This document shows positions 24,685 to 32,817 of a DNA stretch of 64,000 nt, piece by piece. The stretch is from Phycisphaeraceae bacterium (GTDB lineage: Bacteria; Planctomycetota; Phycisphaerae; Phycisphaerales; Phycisphaeraceae): assembly GCA_028284155.1 (NCBI GenBank), contig JANQSF010000110.1:1-64000 (forward strand). Direction: 5' to 3'. The notes under the pieces are model-generated. The model saw nothing but the letters and a program-made list of their open reading frames with translations, was not told where the DNA came from and did no database searches. The position numbers were made by a program, and so were the translations under genes. Numbering within the stretch: position 1 is the stretch's first letter; each line of letters opens with the position of its first letter.

Positions 24685-27600
24685 CTAAAGGCCCCCCAAC
24701 CGATCGCGCAACTTCGCCGCCTCACTCTCCGCCTCGGCCAACTTATCCCGCGTCTCCTGCACGAGTTTTTCCGGCGCTTTTTCCGTATACCCCTTGTTGT
24801 TCAGCCGACCGGACAACGCCTTGACGTTCTTTTCGACCTCCGCCAAACGCTTAGTCAGCCGGTCGCGCTCAGCCTCGGCGTCAAACTGCTGGTGCAGATA
24901 CACCTCGGCCAACGGCCTCACAACCACGGCCGCGTGCTCGGGTTTGGCGACGTCCGGCCCCATCGCGACGATCGTGATGTTGGCCAACGTCGTGAACGCC
25001 GCTTCGCTCTTGCGCAGCATGTCCGCCAACTCGGCGTCGAGCTTGATCGACACCTCGACCTTTTCACGCGGCGGGACCTTGTTCTCCGCCCGCACCTCGC
25101 GGATCATCGTCACCACCGTGCGGGCCCGCTCGAACTGATCCTCAGCAGCCTCATCACGCAACGCCACGTCCGCCCTCGGCCAGGCCGCGTGGCTGAGCAG
25201 TTCGCTCGGCTCGCAAGGCAGCCCGTCCACGCCACGCTCCGGCGCGCTGGCTTGCAAGTGCTCCCAAAGCTTCTCGGTGATAAACGGCATCGAAGGATGC
25301 AGCAGACGCAGACACACGTCGAGCACCGTCGCCAACACACGCCGCTGCCCCGCGTCCCCTTTCACCGTCGGCTTGATCGCCTCGATATACCAGTCACACA
25401 CGTCGTTCCAGATGAACTGATAAAGCGTGTGCGCGTACCGGTGAAAGTCGTACTTGGCCAACGCGTCATCCGTCTGAGCAATCACGTCAGCCGTGCGCGT
25501 CAATATCCAACGATCCACCAAAGACCCGCCCACTCCAGACCCTTCGTCCCTCCGTGCCTCCGTGCCTTCGTGCCTCTCTTCCAAGTGCGACAACGCAAAC
25601 CGCGTCGCGTTCCACAGCTTGTTCGCAAAGTTCCGCCCGTAGTCGAAGCGCGACGACGTGTTGCGGGCCTGTGGCATCTCGTCCGTCGCCTTGGCTTCGC
25701 CTGACGCGACGCCATAGCCCGTGACGAACTTCTTGTTCCCGTCAGTTGGGCACTTCTGCACCGGCGCCGCCACACGGAAGCCGGCTTTGTTGGTGATCAT
25801 CTTTGGGTGGAACGCCTCGCCCGTGTGCGGGCACACGACATCGACGGGCATCCGCACGTCCTGCGTGTGCGTCGTCATCTCCGCAAGCGTGAACCGCATC
25901 GCGTCCGACCCGTGCGAGTGGATGATGTCTAGCGGGTCAACGCCGTTACCCAGCGACTTGGACATCTTCTGCCCCTCGCCGTCCTGGATCATCGCGTGAA
26001 TAAACACGTCGGTAAACGGCAAGCACCCGCGGAAGTACGTATTGAACATGACCATCCGCGAGACCCACAGCGTGATGATCTCGCGGGCGGTGCACAGGAC
26101 GTTGGACGGGTTCCAGGTCTGCAGCGCGGCGTTGTTCTCTTCGTCCGGCCAACCGAGTGTGGAGATCGGCCAAAGCGCGCTGGAGAACCAGGTGTCGAGG
26201 ACGTCGGGGTCGCGCTCGATGCATGTAACGCACTCTGCTAGTTGTTGGAATTTCGAATGGATAGGGATACCGCGCTCGGAGTCCTGGAGCTGCTTGGCGA
26301 ACTCGGTCAAGAGTTCATCGACTCTTGGGTCGCGTGAGCAAATGCGAATTACTGTAGGACAGGATTCATCGACACCTGCCTGCCTATCTTTACGACTCGT
26401 CCCAGTCGGGATCGACTGGTCCCATGTGATGGCTTCGTCGGCGTCATCGCTCCAATCAAACAACTTGGTAAGCTGCGCGACAACGATGCCGAACGGTGTC
26501 GGGCGATTCAGGCCCATCTTGCTGACATCAAGCCATCGTGATCTCGTGTTGATCTTCGCCGTCCACACCGGTATCCGATGCCCCCACCAGAGCTGTCGGC
26601 TGATGCACCAGTCGCGGATGTTCTCGTGCCACGACTGGAACGTCTTGGCGTACCGCGCCGGATAAAAGCGCAACGCCCCCGGATCCCCCTCACCCTCAAA
26701 GCCCGCCGACGGCTGTCGGCGGGCGTTAACGTCGCCCGCACCCGCGCCGTCCCCATCCGACTCTTCGTGCCTCCGTGCCTCCGTGCCTCCGTGCCTCTCC
26801 TCCTCCCCATCCCTCCAGATCGGACCGTCACTGTCCGACCGCTGATCCGCCACCATCGCACGCAGCGCCGCCCCCGCCAACCGCTCGTCCGTCACCTTCA
26901 CGTACCACTGATCGCTCAGGTACGGCTCGACCGGCACGTGCGAACGATAACTGTGACCCACGCTGTGCGAGTACGGCCGAACGTCGTCGAGCAGCCCCTG
27001 CTCGCGGAACCATGTCACGATCGCCTCGCGGGCTTCGTAACGGTCCATCCCCAGCAGGATCTCGCAAAACTCGTCGCGCGGCGTGTCGTCCCAATCGCTC
27101 CAACCGTGGTCCTTGCTGATCGACGCGTCCGGCGCCATCACATTGATCACGCTCAAGTCATGCCGCTGCCCGATCTCCCAGTCGTTCGGGTCGTGCGCGG
27201 GCGTCACCTTCAGGAAGCCGGACGCGAACCTCGCCTTCTCGTCCTTGCTCTCGGGGTCGGGCTTGACCACATAGTCGTCGCCGACCACGGGGATGATGCG
27301 GTTGACAATGGGCAGGCGCACGTTGCGTCCGATGAACTTGGCACGCTCCGGGTCGTCCGGGTTCACCGCCACGGCCGTGTCACCGAGCATCGTTTCCGGG
27401 CGGGTCGTCGCAACGGTCACGAACTCGCCAGTGTCGACGAAGCGACCGAGGGACCGAGCCATCGAGCCATCGAGGGATTGTTCCGAACCTTGGTCGCTTG
27501 ATCCCTCGGTCCCTTGATCCCTTTCCTCCACCACCGGGTACTTCATGTACCAGAAGTGCCCGTCCACCGTCTCCATCTCGACCTCGTCGTCCGCCAGCGC

Positions 27601-28191
27601 CGTCTGTGTGACCGGGTCCCAGTTGACCAGGCGTTTGCCGCGGTAGATCAGGCCGTCTTTGAACAGTTGAAAAAACGCTTCGCGCACTGCCTTGGCGCAC
27701 ACGTCGTCCATCGTGAAGCGCTGGCGGTCCCAGTCACACGAACAGCCCATCTTGACGAGCTGGTCGGTGATGCGGGCTTCGTACTCGTCCTTCCACTGCT
27801 GCACCTTGTCGATGAACTGCTCCCGGCCGTTGCCGCCCTCGGCTTCGATGCGTTTGTAGTCCTTGAGCGCAGGCTGACCCTCGACCTGCAAGCGTTTGTC
27901 CACGACCGTCTGCGTCGCGATGCCGGCGTGGTCGGTGCCGGGCATCCACATCGTGTTGTCGCCCATCATGCGGTGCCAGCGGACGAGGATGTCCTGTAGC
28001 GTGTTGTTCAGCGCATGCCCCATGTGCAGCGCGGCCGTGACGTTCGGCGGCGGGATGACCACGGCGAACGGGTTACCCCCGGCACTCTCGTCGGCATGAA
28101 ACGCATTAGCGTCGTCCCAACGTGCGAGGATCTCGCCCTCCACGTCGGCGGGTCGGTACTGTTTGGCTAACTCGGTGGTCGTCGCGGGCAT
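24685..28191 (-). CDS. valS: Valyl-tRNA synthetase, enlarged by in-frame repeat insertions
   Basis: 1168 aa, against roughly 870-950 for ordinary bacterial ValRS. The class I signatures are intact: HMGH (residues 56-59), GTDHAGIATQ, the editing-domain TTRPETMLGDTAVAV, WCISRQLWWGHRIPVW, DPDVLDTWFSSALWP and KMSKS near 742, with a C-terminal coiled coil (RLTKRLAEVEKNVKALSGRL). Four regions lie outside the normal fold. Inserts near residues 220-255, 455-510 and 868-885 are translated low-complexity or palindromic DNA. A longer one near 540-660 is noticeably lower in GC. All keep frame and avoid stops, so the enzyme is presumably active, since it is essential. No second valS lies in the window. 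Confidence 0.95.
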   Translation of the reverse strand: MPATTTELAKQYRPADVEGEILARWDDANAFHADESAGGNPFAVVIPPPNVTAALHMGHALNNTLQDILVRWHRMMGDNTMWMPGTDHAGIATQTVVDKRLQVEGQPALKDYKRIEAEGGNGREQFIDKVQQWKDEYEARITDQLVKMGCSCDWDRQRFTMDDVCAKAVREAFFQLFKDGLIYRGKRLVNWDPVTQTALADDEVEMETVDGHFWYMKYPVVEERDQGTEGSSDQGSEQSLDGSMARSLGRFVDTGEFVTVATTRPETMLGDTAVAVNPDDPERAKFIGRNVRLPIVNRIIPVVGDDYVVKPDPESKDEKARFASGFLKVTPAHDPNDWEIGQRHDLSVINVMAPDASISKDHGWSDWDDTPRDEFCEILLGMDRYEAREAIVTWFREQGLLDDVRPYSHSVGHSYRSHVPVEPYLSDQWYVKVTDERLAGAALRAMVADQRSDSDGPIWRDGEEERHGGTEARRHEESDGDGAGAGDVNARRQPSAGFEGEGDPGALRFYPARYAKTFQSWHENIRDWCISRQLWWGHRIPVWTAKINTRSRWLDVSKMGLNRPTPFGIVVAQLTKLFDWSDDADEAITWDQSIPTGTSRKDRQAGVDESCPTVIRICSRDPRVDELLTEFAKQLQDSERGIPIHSKFQQLAECVTCIERDPDVLDTWFSSALWPISTLGWPDEENNAALQTWNPSNVLCTAREIITLWVSRMVMFNTYFRGCLPFTDVFIHAMIQDGEGQKMSKSLGNGVDPLDIIHSHGSDAMRFTLAEMTTHTQDVRMPVDVVCPHTGEAFHPKMITNKAGFRVAAPVQKCPTDGNKKFVTGYGVASGEAKATDEMPQARNTSSRFDYGRNFANKLWNATRFALSHLEERHEGTEARRDEGSGVGGSLVDRWILTRTADVIAQTDDALAKYDFHRYAHTLYQFIWNDVCDWYIEAIKPTVKGDAGQRRVLATVLDVCLRLLHPSMPFITEKLWEHLQASAPERGVDGLPCEPSELLSHAAWPRADVALRDEAAEDQFERARTVVTMIREVRAENKVPPREKVEVSIKLDAELADMLRKSEAAFTTLANITIVAMGPDVAKPEHAAVVVRPLAEVYLHQQFDAEAERDRLTKRLAEVEKNVKALSGRLNNKGYTEKAPEKLVQETRDKLAEAESEAAKLRDRLGGL
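25541..25583. repeat. GTGCCTCC tandem word inside valS (third insert)
   Basis: Reads TCCGTGCCTCCGTGCC followed by TTCGTGCCTCTC; on the coding strand these are repeats of GGCACGGAG/GGCACGAAG. The sense product is the residues ERHEGTEARRDEGS, inserted between LSHLE and VDRWIL. A sister copy lies at 26764-26800. Confidence 0.8.
26685..26800. repeat. Composite insert in valS: palindrome plus GTGCCTCC tandem word
   Basis: Two elements stand side by side. One is GCCCGCCGACGG-CTG-TCGGCGGGC (26701-26724), a hairpin resembling the intergenic AAAGCCCGCGGATGG elements at 53851 and 55624. The other is a run of TGCCTCCG units (26764-26800). Together they encode a hydrophilic stretch including RHGGTEARRHEESDGDG, about 55 residues that ordinary ValRS lacks. 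Confidence 0.75.
27443..27528. repeat. Inverted GGGATC/GGGACC low-complexity repeat inside valS
   Basis: On the coding strand the first half carries GGGATCAAGGGACCGAGGG and the second half its approximate reverse complement (TCGGTCCCTCGG), so the stretch could fold back on itself. It encodes residues about 222-252 (DQGTEGSSDQGSEQS then LDGSMARSLGR), within the editing-domain entrance. Confidence 0.75.
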
Positions 28192-28208
28192 TGTTTGGTC
28201 TCAATGTC

Positions 28209-28379
28209 GAATGTCGAAATTCAAATGTCGAAAGAGTGTCTGTTGCCGAACGAAGGCCAAATGTCGTAATTCAAATGTCGAAACAATGACGAAAACCGAA
28301 TGACGAATTTGGGACCCCGACCACCATCTATTCGGGCTTCGTCATTCGAGATTCTTTCGACATTTGAATTTCGACATTC
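28209..28379. repeat. AT-rich element with 27-base perfect terminal inverted repeats
   Basis: GAATGTCGAAATTCAAATGT and the following CGAAAGA (28209-28235) are matched exactly in reverse complement at 28353-28379. An internal partial copy (AAATGTCGTAATTCAAATG) follows the first arm. The AT content is far above the surroundings. The element occupies the whole gap between ffh and valS and holds no open frame; it resembles a miniature inverted-repeat element. Confidence 0.85.
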
Positions 28380-28391
28380 GTCAATTTCGCG

Positions 28392-29891
28392 TCACCGGCT
28401 CTTCCGCTTGCGCTTCTTGATCTTCGGCTTCTTTCGGCCGGACCCGCCAGCGCCCAGGTCCGGGGCCTTGCCGCCGCGGGAGCCGAGCGCGGACAGGTCC
28501 ATGTTGCCCATGCCGGCCAGGGCTTTCATTCGGCTGACCATCCCCATGCCCGACATCTGCTTGCTCAGATTCGACACCATGCCGAACCCCTTGACGAGTT
28601 GGCTGACGTCCTGCTGCTGCGTGCCCGAGCCCTTGGCGATGCGGCGGCGGCGGGAGTTGTTCAGCACGTCCGGGTCGCCGCGCTCGTCGAGCGTCATGCT
28701 CTTGATGATCGCCTCGGTCCGGTCGATCTCCTTCTCGTCGATGTCGACGCCCTTCAGTTGCGAGCCGATGCCCGGCATCATGCCCAGCAGGTCGGTCATG
28801 CGGCCCATCTTGCGCATCTTCTTGAGCTGATCGAGGAAGTCGTCCATCGTCATCTTGCCCTTGGCCATCTTCTCCTGAAGGGCCGCGGCTTCTTCCTCGC
28901 TGACCTGCTCCTGCGCTTTCTCAACGAGGCTGACGATGTCGCCCATGCCGAGGATGCGCTGTGCGACGCGGTCGGGGTGGAACTCCTCGATCGCGTCGAG
29001 CTTCTCGCCCGTGCCGATGAACTTGATCGGCTTGCCGGTGACCTGTTTCACGGACAACGCCGCGCCGCCACGCGTGTCGGAGTCGAACTTGGTCAGGATG
29101 ACGCCGTCGAGCTCCAGTTCGTCGTTGAACGCCTTGGCGGAATTGACCGCGTCCTGCCCGGTCATCGCGTCGATCACGAGGTAAATCTGATGCGGCGTGA
29201 CGGCGCGGTTCACGCCGCGCAGTTCATCCATCAGCGCGTCGTTGATGTGGAGTCGGCCGGCCGTGTCGAGGATGACGACATCGACACGGTCTTTGCGGGC
29301 CTTGTTCACCGCGTTGCGGCACACCTTGACCGCGGCGCCGACGGCCTTGCCGTACTCCGCCACCTTGTCCGGCTCGGAATAGAATGTCACCTCGCCCTTG
29401 CCCGAATGCGGCGACTCGACCGTTTCTTCGACCTGCGTTGCGAGCACCTCGAGCTGCTTCACCGCCGCGGGCCGTTGCAGGTCGGCTGCGCAGAGCATGA
29501 CTTTGCGACCGTCCTTCTTCAGCCGCGCCGCGAGCTTGCCGCAGGTCGTCGTCTTACCCGAACCCTGCAGGCCGCACATCATCACGACTGTCGGCCCGGG
29601 GTCGACCAGCAGCAGGTGCGTGTCGATCGGGCCCATCAGGTTGACCAGCTCGTCGAAGACGATCTTGATCATCTGCTGACCGGGCTTGAGGCTGGACAGC
29701 ACCTCTTCGCCGACGGCCTGCTGCGTGACGGTCTGACAGAACGACTCGACGACGTCGTAGTGCACGTCGGCTTCGAGCAGCGCGTTGCGCACGTCGTCCA
29801 TCGCCTCGCGGACGTTGGCCTCGGAAATGCGGCCGCGCCCCGAGAGCTTGCGGAAGGTATCGGAAAACTTCTCGGACAGATTGTCGAACAT
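28392..29891 (-). CDS. ffh: Signal recognition particle protein Ffh
   Basis: 499 aa from ATG 29891; the frame upstream to 29981 is not part of the family. The N domain (FDNLSEKFSDTFRKLSGRGRISEANVREAMDDVRNALLEADVHYDVV) leads into the GTPase with GLQGSGKTTTCGKLA (P loop), DTAGRLHIN and TKFDSDTRGGAALS. The methionine-rich M domain (MTMDDFLDQLKKMRKMGRMTDLLGMMPG) binds 4.5S RNA and signal sequences. The tail is Gly-rich then strongly basic (KKPKIKKRKRKSR). It targets nascent membrane proteins to FtsY and SecYEG. It is divergent from the DUF368 gene; no SRP RNA was seen nearby. Confidence 0.97.
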   Translation of the reverse strand: MFDNLSEKFSDTFRKLSGRGRISEANVREAMDDVRNALLEADVHYDVVESFCQTVTQQAVGEEVLSSLKPGQQMIKIVFDELVNLMGPIDTHLLLVDPGPTVVMMCGLQGSGKTTTCGKLAARLKKDGRKVMLCAADLQRPAAVKQLEVLATQVEETVESPHSGKGEVTFYSEPDKVAEYGKAVGAAVKVCRNAVNKARKDRVDVVILDTAGRLHINDALMDELRGVNRAVTPHQIYLVIDAMTGQDAVNSAKAFNDELELDGVILTKFDSDTRGGAALSVKQVTGKPIKFIGTGEKLDAIEEFHPDRVAQRILGMGDIVSLVEKAQEQVSEEEAAALQEKMAKGKMTMDDFLDQLKKMRKMGRMTDLLGMMPGIGSQLKGVDIDEKEIDRTEAIIKSMTLDERGDPDVLNNSRRRRIAKGSGTQQQDVSQLVKGFGMVSNLSKQMSGMGMVSRMKALAGMGNMDLSALGSRGGKAPDLGAGGSGRKKPKIKKRKRKSR

Positions 29892-29997
29892 GGGTTCGCC
29901 CTGTTTGCTGCTGGCGGGGCAGGCCTTGACCGGAGGCGGCAGATCATAGGCGAGGGAGATGTGCGATGTGCCCCGTCGCACAGACTCACCCAGTCAG

Positions 29998-30022
29998 CGA
30001 GCCGGGCCGTGTCGGCCCGGTC
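29998..30022. repeat. Family C palindrome in the ffh/DUF368 divergent spacer
   Basis: CGAGCCGGGCCGTGTCGGCC is the reverse complement of the 19715 copy. The GGGCCG/CGGCCC stem sits midway between two divergent start codons, so it may lie in a leader or between the promoters. Confidence 0.75.
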
Positions 30023-30110
30023 TCTGTCACGACACCATTCACCGGACCACTGGTTTCCCATACATGCGGAGTTGGCACGCACACCGCATTTGACCGATAG
30101 TCACGTACAC

Positions 30111-31157
30111 ATGCCTGACACCGCCCCGCTGACGACCGACGACACACCGCTTCCCGCGCTGGCCGTGCGCGGTGTGGTCGGCGGCGTGCTGATGGGTTTG
30201 GCCAATCTCGTGCCGGGCATCAGCGGCGGGACGATGCTCGTCGCGGCAGGCGTTTACCAACGGTTCATCGACGCGATCGCCGAGGTCACGACGTTGCGAT
30301 TCCGCATGGCCTCGATGGTCACGCTCGGGTCGATTGTCGCGGCGGCCGGCCTGGCGATCGTCTTGCTCGCCGGTGTGGTGCGCAATCTGGTCATCGATCA
30401 TCGCTGGGCCATGTACAGCTTGTTCATCGGCCTGACGCTCGGCGGCGTACCGGTCGTCTGGCGGATGGTCGGCCGAGCGACGCGCGGCGTGTGGGTTGGC
30501 GCGGCCGCGGGGTTTGTCGCGATGGCGGCGCTCGCGTGGTTGCAGACGACCGACCAAGCCAGCGGAAGCGACGGCGGCGACGCGGGGTTTGTCATGTTGC
30601 TGGTCGCTGGTGTCGCCGGCGCGAGCGCCATGATCCTGCCCGGTGTCAGCGGTGGGTATCTCTTTCTCGTACTCGGCGTGTACGTCACGATCCTTACCGG
30701 CATCGACGACCTGAAGCAGGCGGTCTCCGCGCGCGACATGAGCGCCGCTGGTGAAGTCGGTGTCGCCGTCGTGCTGCCGGTGGTCATTGGCGTGATCGTG
30801 GGTGTCGTGGTCGTCAGCAACGTGCTGCGCTGGTTGCTTCATCGATACGAAAAACCGACGCTCGGTGTGCTGCTGGGGCTGCTCGTCGGCGCGGTCGTGG
30901 GGCTTTGGCCGTTTCAACGCTCGGTCACGCCGCAAGTCGGCGATGTGATCAAGGGACAGGTGATGACAGCCGAGTTGATCGCCGACCTCAAACCGAAGGA
31001 TCTGCCGACGGCGTTTTATCAACCGGGGATTGGGTTGGTCGTCAGTGCGCTGGGGTTGATCGTTGTTGGGTTTGTCGTGACAGCATTGATCGCGCGACTG
31101 GGTCAGGAGAAGAAGCGCGCTAAGCCGCAAGCGGCGGTGGAAGGGACGGCGACATGA
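30111..31157 (+). CDS. DUF368 polytopic membrane protein
   Basis: 348 aa from ATG 30111. The open frame extends far upstream only because it overlaps ffh in antisense. The protein has about eight hydrophobic segments and the duplicated family motif GLANLVPGISGGTMLV near the N-terminus and ASAMILPGVSGGYLFLV in the middle. DUF368 proteins are relatives of bacterial undecaprenyl-phosphate flippases (PopT/UptA families), so lipid-carrier recycling for the envelope is a reasonable guess. The last residues, RAKPQAAVEG, are translated from a family A palindrome and probably are not ancestral. The stop overlaps the galE start (ATGA), suggesting translational coupling. Confidence 0.88.
   Translation: MPDTAPLTTDDTPLPALAVRGVVGGVLMGLANLVPGISGGTMLVAAGVYQRFIDAIAEVTTLRFRMASMVTLGSIVAAAGLAIVLLAGVVRNLVIDHRWAMYSLFIGLTLGGVPVVWRMVGRATRGVWVGAAAGFVAMAALAWLQTTDQASGSDGGDAGFVMLLVAGVAGASAMILPGVSGGYLFLVLGVYVTILTGIDDLKQAVSARDMSAAGEVGVAVVLPVVIGVIVGVVVVSNVLRWLLHRYEKPTLGVLLGLLVGAVVGLWPFQRSVTPQVGDVIKGQVMTAELIADLKPKDLPTAFYQPGIGLVVSALGLIVVGFVVTALIARLGQEKKRAKPQAAVEGTAT
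31117..31135. repeat. Family A palindrome inside the DUF368 coding region
   Basis: GCGCTAAGCCGCAAGCGGC read in a frame that avoids its TAA (CGC GCT AAG CCG CAA GCG GCG), giving RAKPQAA at the C-terminus. Compare the copy at 21044, read in the frame that ends a protein. Confidence 0.85.
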
Positions 31158-32182
31158 ATGTACTCGTGACGGGTGGCGCGGGGTATATCGGGTCGCACGC
31201 GGTCAAGCGGCTGCACGGTGATGGGCATCGTGTCGTCGTTATCGACAACCTCGTGCGCGGGCACCGCGCGGCCGTGCCGGACGGTGTCACGTTCGTCGAA
31301 CTCGACCTGCGGCAGACGGAAGCGGTGACCGACGTTCTGCGAGAGCACGGCGTTGAGTGCGTGATGCACTTTGCCGCGTTGGCGTACGTCGGCGAGTCGG
31401 TCGAGCAGCCGTTGCGTTACTACGACAACAACGTCGGCGGGTCGATGAGTCTGCTGCGGGCGATCGACGCGGCGGGCGTCAAACGCATGGTCTTCAGCTC
31501 GACCTGCGCGACGTATGGCGAGCCGGCCCCCGAACACATGCCCATGAACGAATCGCTGCCGCAGCAGCCGATCAACCCGTACGGCTGGTCGAAACTCATG
31601 ACCGAGCGTGCATTGATTGACTACGCCGTCGCGACACCTGACTTTGCGTTCGTCGCGCACCGTTACTTCAACGTCGCGGGCAGCGCGGCGGATGGGTCGA
31701 TCGGCGAAGACCACCGGCCGGAGACACACCTGATCCCCATCTTGTTACAGGCCGCGCTCGGTCAGCGCGAGCACGTCACGGTGTTCGGCGACGACTACCC
31801 AACGCCCGACGGCACGTGCATCCGCGATTACATCCACGTCGAGGACCTGATCGACGCGCACGTGGTGGCGATGGACGCTCTGAACGACACGGGCACTACC
31901 GGGGGTGATTCCGGGGGCGGGGGGCGGTTTTTTAATCTGGGCATCGGGCGAGGTTACTCGGTGCGCGAGGTGATCGACGCGGCCAAGCGCGTGACGGGTG
32001 TGGACTTTGCCGTGAAGGACGGCGCACGCCGCGCGGGTGACCCGCCGCAACTGTTTGCCGACCCGTCGAAGATCAAGCGCGAACTCGGCTGGTCCGCGAC
32101 GTACACCGACATCGAGTCGATGATCGAGACGGCGTGGAAGTGGTTCCAAGCCCATCCGAAGGGGTACGTGGACGACGCTTGA
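31154..32182 (+). CDS. galE: UDP-glucose 4-epimerase
   Basis: 342 aa. NAD-binding VTGGAGYIGSHAVKRL at the N-terminus, MHFAALAYVGESV, SSTCATYGEP and the catalytic NPYGWSKLMTE (Tyr-x3-Lys), then GTCIRDYIHVEDL and GRGYSVREVI. This is the standard GalE set for interconverting UDP-glucose and UDP-galactose. The insert NDTGTTGGDSGGGGR before FFNLGIG is an unusual glycine-rich loop, two units longer than in most GalE. Its ATG lies inside the last codons of the DUF368 gene. It ends tail to tail with mreD: the six bases TGATCA contain the stop codons of both genes. Confidence 0.95.
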   Translation: MNVLVTGGAGYIGSHAVKRLHGDGHRVVVIDNLVRGHRAAVPDGVTFVELDLRQTEAVTDVLREHGVECVMHFAALAYVGESVEQPLRYYDNNVGGSMSLLRAIDAAGVKRMVFSSTCATYGEPAPEHMPMNESLPQQPINPYGWSKLMTERALIDYAVATPDFAFVAHRYFNVAGSAADGSIGEDHRPETHLIPILLQAALGQREHVTVFGDDYPTPDGTCIRDYIHVEDLIDAHVVAMDALNDTGTTGGDSGGGGRFFNLGIGRGYSVREVIDAAKRVTGVDFAVKDGARRAGDPPQLFADPSKIKRELGWSATYTDIESMIETAWKWFQAHPKGYVDDA

Positions 32183-32794
32183 TCAACCGAAAGACAGTCG
32201 CCCGCTGCCCGACCCCGATTTCGTAGGGCCGAACCGCCACCACGGGTCGGTCTTGAGCAGCAGGTAGCCGACCGGCAGCGCGATCAGCGCTGTGTAGATG
32301 ACCTGCACGAATCCGTGGATCAACTGCGCGCTGGCGCGCCAGCCCGGGATCGGCTCGCCCAGCGGCCCGCCGGCTAGTGGGCCGAGCGTGAACACGCCGC
32401 GCAAGCTCATCAGTGTGACGAACATGAGCAGCGCGATCGCGCCGAGCACGAGCGATGCGATGCCGAGCGCGATCGGCGACTGTCGGAACAACACGCCGCG
32501 CAGGCGCAGCGTCACCGCGACGCCGATCAGGTAGCCCATCGATGTCGGGCCGACGATCAACACGTCAAGCCCCTGCGGTGTGACGGCGACGGGCGCGAGG
32601 TCGACCAGCACGCCAAGGATGATCGCCGCCCACGCCGCGTGGACCGGGCGGGCTGAGAGCGTGACGAACACGAGCAGGACGAGCGTGAGGGACGGCGCGA
32701 CACCGCCGCCGATCGGCAGCGACCAGAGCGTGCGCAGGCCGACTTCCACGACGAGCATCAGGTAGGCGAAGATGAAGAACGTCAGCCAACGCAT
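32183..32794 (-). CDS. mreD: Rod-shape determining protein MreD
   Basis: 203 aa from ATG 32794. A polytopic protein of about five to six hydrophobic segments (RWLTFFIFAYLMLVVEVGL, APSLTLVLLVFVTLSA, HAAWAAIILGVLVDLAPVA, ALGIASLVLGAIALLMFVTL, VIYTALIALPVGYLLL). Position right after mreC and composition identify it as MreD, the membrane partner of MreC and the elongation synthases. The segment ILGVLVDLAP resembles the family's conserved GxxxD stretch. The upstream frame to 33448 only reflects antisense overlap with mreC. It ends exactly where galE ends on the other strand. Confidence 0.85.
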   Translation of the reverse strand: MRWLTFFIFAYLMLVVEVGLRTLWSLPIGGGVAPSLTLVLLVFVTLSARPVHAAWAAIILGVLVDLAPVAVTPQGLDVLIVGPTSMGYLIGVAVTLRLRGVLFRQSPIALGIASLVLGAIALLMFVTLMSLRGVFTLGPLAGGPLGEPIPGWRASAQLIHGFVQVIYTALIALPVGYLLLKTDPWWRFGPTKSGSGSGRLSFG

Positions 32795-32817
32795 CGTGGT
32801 CGCGCCGCGTGCGCGGC

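Noticed and set aside
28599-30110. Upstream extension of the DUF368 frame through ffh antisense
   Set aside because: The family begins at ATG 30111; the upstream part is antisense to a certain ffh gene.
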